From NCBI RefSeq assembly GCF_003254395.2, contig NC_037643.1, positions 16,977,463 through 17,041,462 of the forward strand: a stretch of 64,000 nucleotides of DNA, in the 5' to 3' direction. Shown one piece after another: positions 38,401-49,868 of the stretch; positions within the stretch are counted from its first letter, which is position 1; each line of letters begins with the position of its first letter. The translations under genes were made by a program, and so were the position numbers. A model generated the notes under the pieces. That model searched no databases. It saw only the letters and a list, made by a program, of their open reading frames with translations, and was not told where the DNA came from. The DNA comes from Apis mellifera (lineage: Eukaryota > Arthropoda > Insecta > Hymenoptera > Apidae).

Positions 38401-40137
38401 TTTTAGCTGTTTCACTTAATTTAGACATTACATTGTTATTCTCTATTTTATTGAATTCACAATGTATTTCTGCTATTTCCAAGTTTGTTTCATTTTCTTT
38501 TGTTTTATCATTTATAATTGTATTGTTATATTCAGTTTCCTTTGTTTCAGTTAATGTTTCATTAATTTCTTTCATTATATCATTTTTTTCTTTATTACTT
38601 TCTAGAATAGATAAATTATTATCAATAAATAACTTTCGTGAAACATTATTCTTCTTTAGGTCTTGCATATTTATGTTCATTTCTTTATCTGTATTTTCTT
38701 TATTGATTTCTTTAGTTTCGTCTTCTGAATCAGAGGATTTATAAAATATTTCTGCTTCTTTTTCTTTTTCTTTTAAAACTTCACTGTTAAAAAAAATTTT
38801 TTAATTTTTACTGAATTTAATAAATAATTAAATTATAAAAAATACTTACTCAACAATAATAGAAGACATTTTTAATTTAGCTGCCATTGTAGGTGCTTTT
38901 GGAAGAGCTGTTATTACTTTTTTTCTGTTTAAAAATTCTTGTAATGTTCGTTGTTTTGGTTTATGATATGGAAGTGAAATCTCTGTTTCTCGAATCAAAC
39001 GTTGAGTTTCACTGTGTATTTGTTTCATAGCTTCTTCTTTAGAAGCTCTTAATGAAACCTACAATACGATATTACTTTCATAAACTTTATAAGTATATAT
39101 TGGATTGTTTGAAAAGTAATTTCGTTTTTCATATGTTATGTTATAAAAAAAGAACAAAATTACTTTCTGGACCCAATAATAATTATCTAATATTTGCTTA
39201 AAAATATTGTTATCTTATATAATAATTATCTTATAATAATAATTTTATATATTATTCAATTTCTGAAAATTAAAAATTTTCAACTTACTTTTTTCACTTT
39301 AGAATATTTTTCTTTATATTTTTTAGTTTTATCATGTTTTATTGGATTTAATAGTTCTTCATCATCTTTTCTTTCTTCATCTGATTCTGAATCTATTAAA
39401 GTTTGAAATTTGTTTTTTATCTGTGAAATGTAATATAATTATTTAATAATTATAAATTACTTATTTAATAATTAAATTATATATATTTTATAATTATTAC
39501 TTACACTGTTTGTAATTTTTTTTGAAATTATTTCTTCACTATCAGTTTTATTAAGAATATTATCATTTGTATCACTGTCAAACAATTTCGTAGTACTATT
39601 TTTATCTTTTAAATGATTTTTATTATATTCAGAAGTCATTTCATCTTCTGATTTATTATAAGCAGATTTATTTTTATTGGAATTAAAAGTAAATATATTT
39701 TCTTCTTCTGAATCACTATCTATTATTTTGGATAATCTATTATATATATCATTATTTTCATGTTTATTATTTGTTTGATCAGATTCTATATTTTTTTTTT
39801 TTACAGTTTTATTAACTATGTTAATTTCATTATCAGAATAGTTATTAATTTCATTTTTATATTCATTATTTTTTTCATCAAACTTATTTTCTTCTACAGT
39901 TTTATTATGTATTTCATTATCTTCATTGTTAAGCTTATTTGTTTCTATCAAAATTTTATTAAATGTATTGTTTGTATCACTATTAGAGAAATTTTTCATA
40001 TTAAAAAATTTATTTTCCTCTTTTTTTGTAATGTCTTCTGATTTCTTAATATTTTCTGATTCTTTAAATTCATATTGTACATTACATTTATTATTGTCTG
40101 CATTATTATCATTATTCAAATCATAATTTTTATTCAT
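35446..40137 (-). CDS. claspin: Claspin, replication-checkpoint adaptor
   Basis: Seven exons: 40137-39505, 39420-39289, 39058-38850, 38783-36256, 36137-36004, 35931-35719, 35643-35446. All have GT-AG borders and keep frame, giving 1,348 residues (human about 1,340). Claspin links ATR to Chk1 activation and stabilises replication forks in the nucleus. Diagnostic stretches are SKEEAMKQIHSETQRLIRE...LPYHKPKQRTLQEFLNRK (exon 3), LEEEAELSESD...KLHMRQLLDEDQRE...RKFKWRNI (exons 4-5), EAKWRKIRHEREKF (exon 5) and the C-terminal NAKNFVF. Two Chk1-binding-type motifs, MEICSGKF and LELCSGTF, lie at Cys920 and Cys949. The rest is acidic, Ser/Asp/Glu-rich and disordered, as in the family. Start is the first Met of exon 1; a 5' UTR exon cannot be excluded. 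Intron 2 carries a 77-bp mariner-type MITE. Confidence 0.93.
39100..39176. mobile_element. 77-bp mariner-type MITE in a claspin intron
   Basis: TTGGATTGTTTGAAAAGTAA at the left and, on the opposite strand, TTGGGTCCAGAAAGTAATTT at the right form inverted ends sharing TTGG and AAAGTAATTT. Both are flanked by TA (39098-39099 and 39177-39178), the mariner target duplication. Only about 25 bp separates the ends, so this is a minimal, non-autonomous element. It lies between exons 2 and 3 of claspin and leaves the splice sites intact. Confidence 0.7.
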
Positions 40138-41090
40138 TATTAAAATTTTAATTTTTTATTTACTATTTTAATTTTGATATTTAATATTTATTATTTGATA
40201 TATATATTATATTAACATTTATTACAAAAATATAAAATTATAACGTAATAACTATTGTTCTTTTTATAAATTATTTTTTTAAAAATATAATTAATTGTTA
40301 AAATTTATATTTTTATGTTAAAAACTATATTTTTTTTTAAATTTATTCACAATATTAAAATTGTATATTATGGAACTAATGATTACATACAACATACTAA
40401 TTACAAACCATCAGTGGTTCTTAAGTACTTACACATTACTATTTATTTTGGCGCGAAAACATCAAAAATATTAATTTATTTTATCTAAATTATCTATCAC
40501 AGATGGCAGCATCAATATCATTTCAATTCATATATTCTTTTTCTTTTTTTTTTTTAGATATTGACTTCTGTATTATTATTGATAATTATTTATACATAAT
40601 ATTTATACAATATGATATTTAATAGATTATTTTATGATTATTTAAAATAATATGTGAAATGTAATAGTATTATTTATGATTTATACAAAATACACATTTT
40701 TGTTTACTAATTTTAAATGATATTTTATTGTGACGTTTATTTTAATAAATCACAAAATGTACTTTAATAAACAATAAACAATAAACAAAAAAATCTCATT
40801 ATATTTATTATATAGTATCACTATCTAGGGAATCATTTTGATTTCATCAAATTACTAGGTTACATAGTCTCGAGAAAGCATTTAAAGACCTTTCAAGTTT
40901 ATTATAAGTTCTCGGTTGACAATAGTTGGTCGATAGATCAAATTGTTGACGTATTTTTTTGACAATTTGTGGCTACGTCATTATCGAAGAAAGTACTGTA
41001 TCTGTATGTTTTCTAAATTATATATTATATATTTTTTTTAATAATGAAATATAACTATTATATAAGATATTTTTTCTTTTATTTCTAGGC
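40138..41090. promoter_or_regulatory. Shared divergent claspin/lin-7 upstream region
   Basis: About 950 bp separates the start codons of claspin (-) and lin-7 (+). The lin-7 start is preceded by TTTCTAG at 41082-41088, so an upstream 5' UTR exon is likely. The GC-richer segment 40840-41010 probably holds it. That segment contains TTGACGTA (about 40946) and TACGTCAT (about 40974), CRE/ATF-like motifs. No TATA box is obvious. A shared bidirectional promoter is inference. Confidence 0.4.
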
Positions 41091-42609
41091 ATGGTTACGA
41101 TGGGCGAACCTCTTACATTAGCGAATGGTAAATTTTTTTAAAAAATAAATATATACAAATATATAATTTTATAACAGATAAGATGAATATGATATATGAT
41201 AATTTATTGTTTAAAATTTATTTCTTATTTTTATTTTTATTTGCAGATGTTAAAAGATCTATTGAATTATTAGACAAACTACAAAAAGGTAATTGATTAA
41301 ATGCATTTTAATTATAAAATATAGTAGAAACATATAAAAAAATAAGAATATTGTATGAAATATTATTGCAAAAATTACCTTGTTTATGTAGGTCTTCCTT
41401 ATAATGGTCATTCCTTCATAATGTTCTTGGTTTAATTTACTTTCATATGTAAATCATGTACGTGATTTTATTTTGTAACAAATTTTCATTTAATGATTAT
41501 AAATTTCATATTATTAATTATAGAATTTAATATTATTATTAACTATATTAACTATAGAATTTTTTTAGGTGGTGAAGTACCTGCAACAAAATTAGCTGCT
41601 TTACAAAAAGTATTACAAAGTGATTTTCTTAGTGCTGTACGTGAAGTATATGAACATGTATATGAAACTGTGGACATTCAGGTATAATATATTGTAACAT
41701 TTTACTACTATATTAGTATATTATATATAATTACATATAATTTATTTAATTTCTTTATTTTTACCAATATTAATAAAAGATAGATACATAATTTTCTAAA
41801 TTGTGCATCTGAATAATAAAATTATGACAACTTGAGAAAGAAAATAAGTATAACATGTAATTATAAAATATAGTAATATTTTAAAAATATAATAAAAAAT
41901 AATGATTAAGATTATGATATTAAGAATAAGAAATTTAATATGAATTTATAATTTTATTAATTAATAATTTTAGGGATCTCAAGATGTTCGTGCATCAGCT
42001 ACAGCAAAAGCAACAGTTGCTGCTTTTGCAGCAAGTGAAGGCCATGCACATCCGCGAGTAGTGGAATTACCAAAAACTGAAGAAGGTCTTGGTTTTAATG
42101 TAATGGGTGGTAAAGAACAAAATTCGCCAATTTATATTTCACGAATTATTCCTGGTGGTGTTGCTGACCGTCATGGTGGTTTAAAACGTGGTGATCAACT
42201 TCTTTCAGTTAATGGAGTGGTTAGAATTGTTTTTATTTCTTGTTTCTTCTATCAATATGAAATATATCAATATCAAAAATAAGTTTATATATAGTAAAAA
42301 AAAAAAAAAAATAACATTGTATCTTGTGTTTGCAATTTATCTTTATTTATATCTAGTATCATTATGTAATTTTTAAATAAGAAAAACCTAATATTATCCG
42401 ATATTCTATAATAATGATATATTTATACTAAATATATGTTTATTTTTCAGTGTGTTGAAGGAGAAAATCACGAAAAAGCAGTAGAATTATTAAAACAGGC
42501 TCAGAATTCAGTGAAATTGGTTGTACGATATACTCCGCGTGTTTTAGAAGAAATGGAATTACGATTTGATAAACAAAGAGCTGCACGTAGGCGTCAACAT
42601 ATGCAATAA
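41091..42609 (+). CDS. lin-7: Lin-7 / Veli (L27-PDZ scaffold)
   Basis: Five exons, 41091-41127, 41247-41288, 41569-41681, 41974-42219 and 42451-42609, join in frame to 198 residues, matching the short Lin-7 forms (LIN7C about 197). An N-terminal L27 domain (about 10-65) includes KLAALQKVLQSDF and AVREVYEHVYETVDI. A single PDZ domain (about 93-175) has the carboxylate-binding loop GLGF at 102-105 and ends VKLVVRYTPRVLEEME. The C-terminal tail is basic. Lin-7 binds CASK/Lin-2 and MPP/Stardust partners through L27, and receptor or channel C-termini through PDZ, at synapses and epithelial junctions. Start is the first ATG, just after an acceptor; a second Met at residue 4 is possible. Confidence 0.96.
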
Positions 42610-42643
42610 AAGTAAAAAATTGTTATATTCATTACTTTTTTTC

Positions 42644-42649
42644 AATAAA
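42644..42649 (+). terminator. lin-7: Poly(A) signal of lin-7
   Basis: AATAAA lies 35 bases after the lin-7 stop codon. It is followed by TA-repeat and T-rich DNA. A further AATAAA overlaps the stop region itself (42605-42610). Confidence 0.5.
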
Positions 42650-43567
42650 TTAATCATATACATATATATATATATATATATGTGTTAATATATATATATA
42701 TTAATATCGTTTTAATCTTCATTTTACATTATAAAATTGTTCATCTATTGACTTTTATGAAAATAAAACTTAAATTAATACTTTATAATTATTTAATAGA
42801 TTTAAATTTAATAATACTTTATAATTATTGTAACTATTGCTGTTTTTTATGTTTTGAAAAAATATTGTGTATAAATGTTATATAGTTTTAAAAAATAAAT
42901 TTGAAAAATAAAATAAAATCTGTTTTTCTTTTATTTATTTACTATTTAATAAATATTACATATTTATAAAGTTATTTATTTATTTATTTATTTAATAAAT
43001 AAGTTTATAAAGTTAATTTTTTTTTATTGAATCTCAATTGTTGCAAAATTAAAAATGATTAATAATTATTAATATCATTTTTTTGATAATTTTATATATT
43101 TTACATATTGTACATATTATTACACTATGATAAAAATAATAAATAATAGTAAAAAATAACAAAAGTACGAACAATATAATTTATATTTTCCCTCTTTTCA
43201 ATATTACGTTTTAGTGCTATAAGTTAGTATTATCTATAAATAAATTTCTTACATAATTTTTTATATATATTTTATACATAATCATTAGGTATGTATAAAA
43301 AAACTTAATATATTTTTATAAGAATTTATACATATATAATGAATTATTATTGGTTAGTTAACGAATTCTTATCTGGATAACAATATACTTTATGTTTATC
43401 AATGTTAATGTAAGAAACAAGATTGTAAGTATTCGATGAACTTTAACCTCTTATTTCGCATACTCATTGTAAGACATTTATATATAAGTTCAGATCGATT
43501 TAAATCCAATATTAATAAAAGATCTCTCTGTTTTTGATTTATTTTGATCAGTATTGAATTTGCTATA
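42650..43567. other. AT-rich spacer between lin-7 and Mfe2
   Basis: About 920 bp of A/T-rich DNA with a (TA)n tract at 42659-42681 and TTTA/TTAT repeats near 42970-43000. The last 200 bp (43370-43567) is more complex and probably holds the Mfe2 promoter and leader. No ORF can be supported. Confidence 0.45.
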
Positions 43568-46500
43568 ATGGGAGAAGAAAAATTATCTTTCGTCAATCGA
43601 GTTGTTATAATAACTGGAGCTGGAGCAGGTAATTTTTATTTTCTAATTATATTTTCTAACTATATTTTCTACCGTATATAATTAATTTTCTTTATATTTC
43701 AATTTTTTTTAGGTTTGGGTCGTACATATGCTTTACTTTTTGCTTCAAGAGGTGCTAGTGTCGTCGTAAATGATTTAGGTGGAAGTAGAGATGGTGATGG
43801 AAGTAGTACTAAAATTGCAGACTCAGTTGTCAATGAAATTCGAAAAAATGGTAACATAATATATTTGGAATTGATTTATATATTCATATATATTGCATAA
43901 CTATATACAATTCAATACATTATAAATATATATCTTTCAATATATATAATAAAATTATATTTTCAATACAAATAATAATCTATAAATATAATTTGTATAT
44001 TGTTAAATGTATATGAAATTCTGAAATTATATAAAAGATTTATTTTAGTATATTTTAATATATATTAATAATTATTTTATAATTAAAAAAAATATTATAT
44101 TATAAATTAATGTTTTAGGTGGTAGAGCAGTGGCTAATTATGATTCTGTTCTTGATGGTGAAAAAATTGTTAAAACAGCTATTGATGCATTTGGACGAAT
44201 AGATATACTTGTTAATAATGCTGGAATTTTAAGAGATAAATCTTTTGCTAAAATGCTAGAGAGTGATTGGGGTATATTATATTGTTATATTATCAATTAA
44301 ATTGTTATTTCTCTAGATTAAAATAAAAAGTTATATTTAATTTTAGATTTGATACAAAATGTTCATTTAAAAGGAGCTTTTAAAACAACTCAAGCTGCTT
44401 GGCCCTATTTTGTTAAACAAAAATATGGTAGAATAATTATGACAGCAAGTAATAGTGGTTTGTATGGAAATTTTGGCCAAGCTAACTATAGTGCAGCAAA
44501 AATGGGTCTTATTGGTTTGACTAATACATTAGCTATCGAAGGCAAACAAAAAAATATACATACAAATGTGATAATACCAACAGCAGCATCTCGTTTAACA
44601 GAAGATATTTTACCACCAGGTATATGTAGGATACAATACTTAAAATTTAATATATTTAAATACACTAATTTTGTCAATTTTGTCTGTTTTCTAGATTTCT
44701 TTAAAGAATTAAAACCTGAATTAATAGCTCCTGTAGTAGTTTGGTTGTGTCATGAAAAATGTATGGAAAATGGTTCTATTATTGAATCTGCATTGGGTTG
44801 GGCAGGCAAATGTAAGTACAAATGATTTTTACATATATATATATATATATATAATGGTATATAATGGTACAAAATTATAAAAAATAAAAAAAAATCATCA
44901 TTGGTTAAAATCTAAAAATGGAATTCTTGAATAATTATTACTAAAAGATATAAAATATTTTAAATATTATAAATATATGTAAAAACTTATATAATTTATA
45001 TATAATTTAATTAATATTTAATTATATATATATATATAATTTATTAATAGAAAATATAAATGAAAAAAAATATAATTTTGAAAGAATTTTTTAATAATAT
45101 TAAATATTTATTTCTAGGTCATGTAATTCGTTCATCAGGATCCACATTAAGACAAGATTTATCAAGCGAAATCACTCCTGAAGATGTTGAAAACAAATGG
45201 CAAGTTATTACTGATATGTCAAATGCTAAACATTTTAATTCTATTGAGGTACATACAATTTTTTATTATATATAAAATTATATATAATTTTATTTTTTAT
45301 TATCTTATTTTATTATCTCATTTATAAATAATTTATTGCTTAATAAAATATTAAACTCTTTATATTTTGTAGGAAGTAACAGGAGAATTCATGACTACAA
45401 TTGAAACAACGAAATCCGAGAATTCTCAACCTTCTGAATCACAAGTAATTAAGATAATTATTTTAATTAATTATTTATAATTAATGCTATTACGTTTTAT
45501 TATAAATTTTTTTTTCTTAGAACAGTGGCGTTCTGAGACATACTTACAATTACCGGGATATTATATTATATGCATTAGGAGGTACAATTATTATTAAATT
45601 TTAATTATAATTATATTAATAGTTGATTAAAAATTATATTATATTTTATTAACTAAAGAAATAGAATGAATTTAACATATAAATTTAAAATACAAATATA
45701 AAATATAATTTTTGCTTCAGTCGGTGCCTCTGTTCAGATACCAACTGATTTTCGTTATTTATATGAAAATGACAGCAATTTTGCTGTATTGCCTACATTT
45801 TATGTTGTGTATGCTCCAATGGTTGCTTTGGAATTTTCTATGTATGAAAAGTTTTTACCACATATTGAATTGGATCCAACAAAGGTAATTTATTTTGTAT
45901 AATATTTCTAAATAGTATTTAATGAATTTATTATATATTTAGATTTTACATGGAGAACAATATATTGAAGTTTATAAACAATTACCAACAGAAGCTACGG
46001 TGGAAACACGTTATAAAATTGTGGATGTAGTAGATAAGGGAAAAGGTGCCTTAGTTGTAATACAACGTACGTAAATATCATTTTTACAAATAATATTATT
46101 TTATGTAAAATGAAACTAATGCTATAGTATTTTTTTTTTTTTTGCAGATGATACATTTGATACTAGTAATGAAGATAAATTATCTACAGGCCAAATGATA
46201 ATATTTGTAATAGGAGCTGGTAATTTTAAAGGAAAACGAACATCTTCATATATTATACCAACTATTGAATCTCCAAATAGAGAACCAGATACATCAGTTA
46301 CTCAACAAACAAGTCAAGATCAAGTATATCATATATTAAATTAGATATATTAGATATATTAAATTTATATTAATATTCAATCTATTTGAATTTGTTAAGC
46401 TGAAATTATATTTTCGAATAGTTCTAAATTTCTGAGAAAAAAAACTTAAATAATAATTTTTTGTAATCATTTTTAATTTTCTAATTGAATCTTATTTTTG

Positions 46501-47848
46501 AATTTTTAGGCTGCTTTATATAGATTAAGTGGTGATCAAAATCCTTTGCACATTGATTCAAATATGTCAATGATAGCTGGTTTTAAACAACCAATTCTAC
46601 ATGGATTATGTACGCTTGGATTTTCTGTTCGCCATATTCTTCAAACTTATACTGGTGGTGATCCTAGTCTCTTTAAAGCTATAAAGGTTAGTTTATAGAT
46701 ATTTATATAATTAATATCATTTTTATATATTTATTATAAGATTTTATAAAATATACAATACATATTGTTTAATTATCTTTTTTATTTTATAACATTTATA
46801 CAGTAAAAAGATCAAAATTATATATATGTAAATGAATAGAGATTTTTTATATAGATTAATTTACTTAATGAATATCACAGACACGTTTTGCAAAACCAGT
46901 AATCCCAGGTCAAACATTACGAACGGATATGTGGCAAGAAGGTAATAGAATACATTTTCAAACACATACTGTGGAAGAAAATATATTAGTTTTATCAGGT
47001 AATAATTAATTAATTGTAAAATTATAAATTACTTAAGCTTTATATACTAATTATTATGTATTAATTTTAATCGTATTTTAAAAACAAATATAAAAGTAAA
47101 TAAATAAAAAATAAATTTCTAAAATTTTTAAAAGAATTATTAAAATATGAAAATGCATGATATTTCATACATTCTTTTTACATATAATTGATTAATATAA
47201 TTATTTCAATATTTTTTTCGATTCTTTTCAATATAATTATTAAAAATTATGTTTTGAATTTTTGCATTGCAGGTGGTTATGTTGATTTAACAAATACAAT
47301 ATCCATACAATCAAAAGAAAATCTTTCATCTGACATCAGTAACACATCTCTTGAAAGTGATGCAGTATTTTTTAAAATCGCTGAATATGTAAAAACAAAT
47401 TCAGATGAAGTTAAAAAAATCAATGGAGTATTTCTTTATCATATTTTAGTAAATGGAAAACTTAAAGCACAATGGAGTAACTATATTTTTTCTTTTTTAG
47501 ATTTATATTAATCTCTGAACTTTATTCTTATTTTTTTTTTTATTGTTTTAAAGCTTTGGATTTGAAAAAATCTGAAGTATATAGAGGAGAACCAAAATCA
47601 AAACCTGATGCAACATTGACTCTTGAAGATGCTGACATGATTCAAATGGTAAATTTTTTTTTATATTAATATATTATTTCAAACATGTAAATAATATATT
47701 TAATTTATAAATTATTTTATTCATACAGGCTTTGGGTAAATTAAATCCACAAGTAGCATTCGTTCGACAAAAATTAAAGATTACTGGAAATATCATGCTT
47801 ACTCAAAAACTAAAAACACTTATAGAAGCAAGTAAATCAAAATTGTAA
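43568..47848 (+). CDS. Mfe2: Peroxisomal multifunctional enzyme type 2 (17-beta-HSD4)
   Basis: Sixteen exons: 43568-43628, 43713-43850, 44119-44271, 44347-44619, 44695-44811, 45118-45248, 45373-45444, 45521-45581, 45721-45884, 45943-46066, 46148-46323, 46510-46686, 46881-46998, 47273-47476, 47554-47648, 47729-47848. All junctions keep frame, giving 727 residues (human 736). It carries out the second (hydration) and third (dehydrogenation) steps of peroxisomal beta-oxidation, on D-3-hydroxyacyl-CoA. The SDR dehydrogenase (about 1-300) has the cofactor loop TGAGAGLG at 16-23 and catalytic Tyr165-xxx-Lys169. The MaoC-type hydratase-2 domain has GDQNPLHID with Asp499/His504. A C-terminal SCP2-like sterol-carrier domain (about 610-725) ends in SKL, a perfect PTS1 peroxisomal signal. 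All catalytic residues are present, so it should be active. Confidence 0.97.
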
Positions 47849-48656
47849 TATTAACAAAATTCCTCAATTAAATAATTACGTTATATTATATATATATATA
47901 ATATATTATAAAAAAATGAGAAAATAGCTAACAGAATGGCATAAAGATAAAGGAGAATTTTGTTCTATCTGTGATAATTCTAAACCATTATTAAATTTTT
48001 TACAGTATTTTGATATTTATCTTCTTAAAAGTGTTAATAGTAAATATTTTGAGTCACATCTAATCAAATTTTAAATACTTTAAATATTTTTGCTTTGGTA
48101 TATGGTATGTGATTTAATTTAAAATATGACAGTTTTAATTTCTGATAAAAATTTATGTGAGAAAAGACTATTAAATTAACTTAATCTGGTTATTTTATTT
48201 ATAAAATATTTATAAAATATCAATTAGATTTGCATTCCTTTTACTAGCCATTTTCTTATTTTTATATTATAGTTATTATATCATACTTTTATACTAATTT
48301 TTATTTACTTTAATGATTATATGGCTAGGGTAAAATAAGACATAAAATATTCATATATTTCTTTTATATTATGAATTAAAGAAAGTTATATTTGTATATC
48401 CACTTTTTCTTAAATTTAAATAAATATATTTTATATTATTGCAAATCTTGATATTTTTTTTCATCATTTATTTAATAATTTAATGAAATATAACTTTAAT
48501 TTTTTAATTATTATTAATAAATTTTATATAAAATTTTATAAAAAATATTTCATTGGTATTATTTGTAAATAAAAATTACTAATTATATTTTTTATTGTTT
48601 AATATTAAATTAATTATAATTATAATAATAATAAAATAATAAAATAAAATTTAAAT
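47849..48656. other. Convergent 3' spacer between Mfe2 and TDG
   Basis: About 800 bp of A/T-rich DNA between two stop codons facing each other. It should hold both 3' UTRs. AATAAA-like signals on the - strand (plus TTTATT) occur just below 48656 for TDG. No ORF can be supported. Confidence 0.45.
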
Positions 48657-49868
48657 TTATTCATCGAGATAATTATTTTTTTTTTCCAATCTTTGTTTTA
48701 TCAAATTTATGAACTCTGTATCAATATTAGTTTTAGAATCTTTTTTTTTAATTGGTTGAGAATAATTTTTTTTCATTTTAGTTTTTGATTTTACTCTTTG
48801 TTTTATATTTTTTAAATTATTGATTGAAATTTGATTTGTTTTTGTCTCTTCATTATTTAATGATAGTAAATGTTTTTTTTGTGAAAATTTGTCATTTTCA
48901 AAAAACGTTTTTACAATATTTTGCGAAATACATTCTTCAAAATTTTGTGATGAATCAGATTCATTTGTCTCAGATATTTCATTAGTTTTATTATTTTCAT
49001 TAGATTGAAATTTCTTTACAACAAATTCTGTACTATAAGCTATTGCAATATTTTCATCAGACGTATCTAAACATATAGTATCTTTATTAGCAATTCTTCC
49101 TCCATGTAAAAATGCAGAAATATTTTTTCGTCTCCACATTTTTGATGTTTTTGGAATAAACTGTTTGCATTTTCCTTCAAACAAAAATTCTTCTATATTA
49201 ATGTCTTTGATTTCTCCTTTTAAGAACTGTAAATATTTTTTTAATGCAGTAAAAAAATGTAATTTATCTGTCATTCTTGGAAAGTTTGCACAACGAGCAC
49301 TACTAGATGGAGTGACCCAAATTGCAGTTTCATTAATACGTTCTAGTTGTAATCCAAAATTAAAATTAAAACCCATTTTATTAGCAAATACTTCATAAAT
49401 ACATTTGCCATTAAAAACAGCAATCTTTGGTTTGTAAAGTTTTAATTTCTCTTCTATGATTTTAGAACCCTCTTTGATTTCTGTACGTTTTAAATCAGCG
49501 GAAGATTTTGTAGCTCTGGTCACTATATTTGTTAGACCAATTCCATATTGAAGAAGTTTATAATCTTCTTCATAAATTAAACATCGAGGTGTTAATCCTG
49601 ATTCATGTAAAAGTTTATAAAAATGATTACCTGGACCTGCATAATATCTACCACGATGGGCTGCCATTAAACTCGGATTTATGCCAACAAAAACTAAATC
49701 CAGATTCATTTTTAGATAATCTGGCAAGGTATACTGTTGTACTTCTTCTTCTGTTAATCCATCAAATCGATTAATGTTTTTTCTTTGTTTATTAATCTTT
49801 TCTATTGGTGTTTTCTTTTTTAATTTATTCAAAGAGAGCGAAGACATAGTTCTATACCATGAAATCAT
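48657..49868 (-). CDS. Thd1: Thymine DNA glycosylase (TDG/Thd1)
   Basis: Single uninterrupted frame of 403 residues. The uracil-DNA-glycosylase-fold core (about 36-215) has motif I LVFVGINPSLMAAHRGRYYA, with the catalytic Asn64 (equivalent to Asn140 of human TDG), then GPGNHFYKLL, YGIGLTNIVTR, KIAVFNGKCIYEVF and the helix-insertion loop TPSSSARCANFPR. It removes T or U opposite G, and formyl/carboxyl-cytosine in species with TET, in the nucleus. The N-terminal arm is only about 35 residues (over 100 in human TDG). The 190-residue tail is lysine/asparagine-rich and disordered. An in-frame TAA lies 12 bases before the ATG, so the start is fixed unless a 5' exon is spliced in. Met8 is an alternative. 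Lack of introns contrasts with its neighbours. Confidence 0.95.
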   Translation of the reverse strand: MISWYRTMSSLSLNKLKKKTPIEKINKQRKNINRFDGLTEEEVQQYTLPDYLKMNLDLVFVGINPSLMAAHRGRYYAGPGNHFYKLLHESGLTPRCLIYEEDYKLLQYGIGLTNIVTRATKSSADLKRTEIKEGSKIIEEKLKLYKPKIAVFNGKCIYEVFANKMGFNFNFGLQLERINETAIWVTPSSSARCANFPRMTDKLHFFTALKKYLQFLKGEIKDINIEEFLFEGKCKQFIPKTSKMWRRKNISAFLHGGRIANKDTICLDTSDENIAIAYSTEFVVKKFQSNENNKTNEISETNESDSSQNFEECISQNIVKTFFENDKFSQKKHLLSLNNEETKTNQISINNLKNIKQRVKSKTKMKKNYSQPIKKKDSKTNIDTEFINLIKQRLEKKNNYLDE

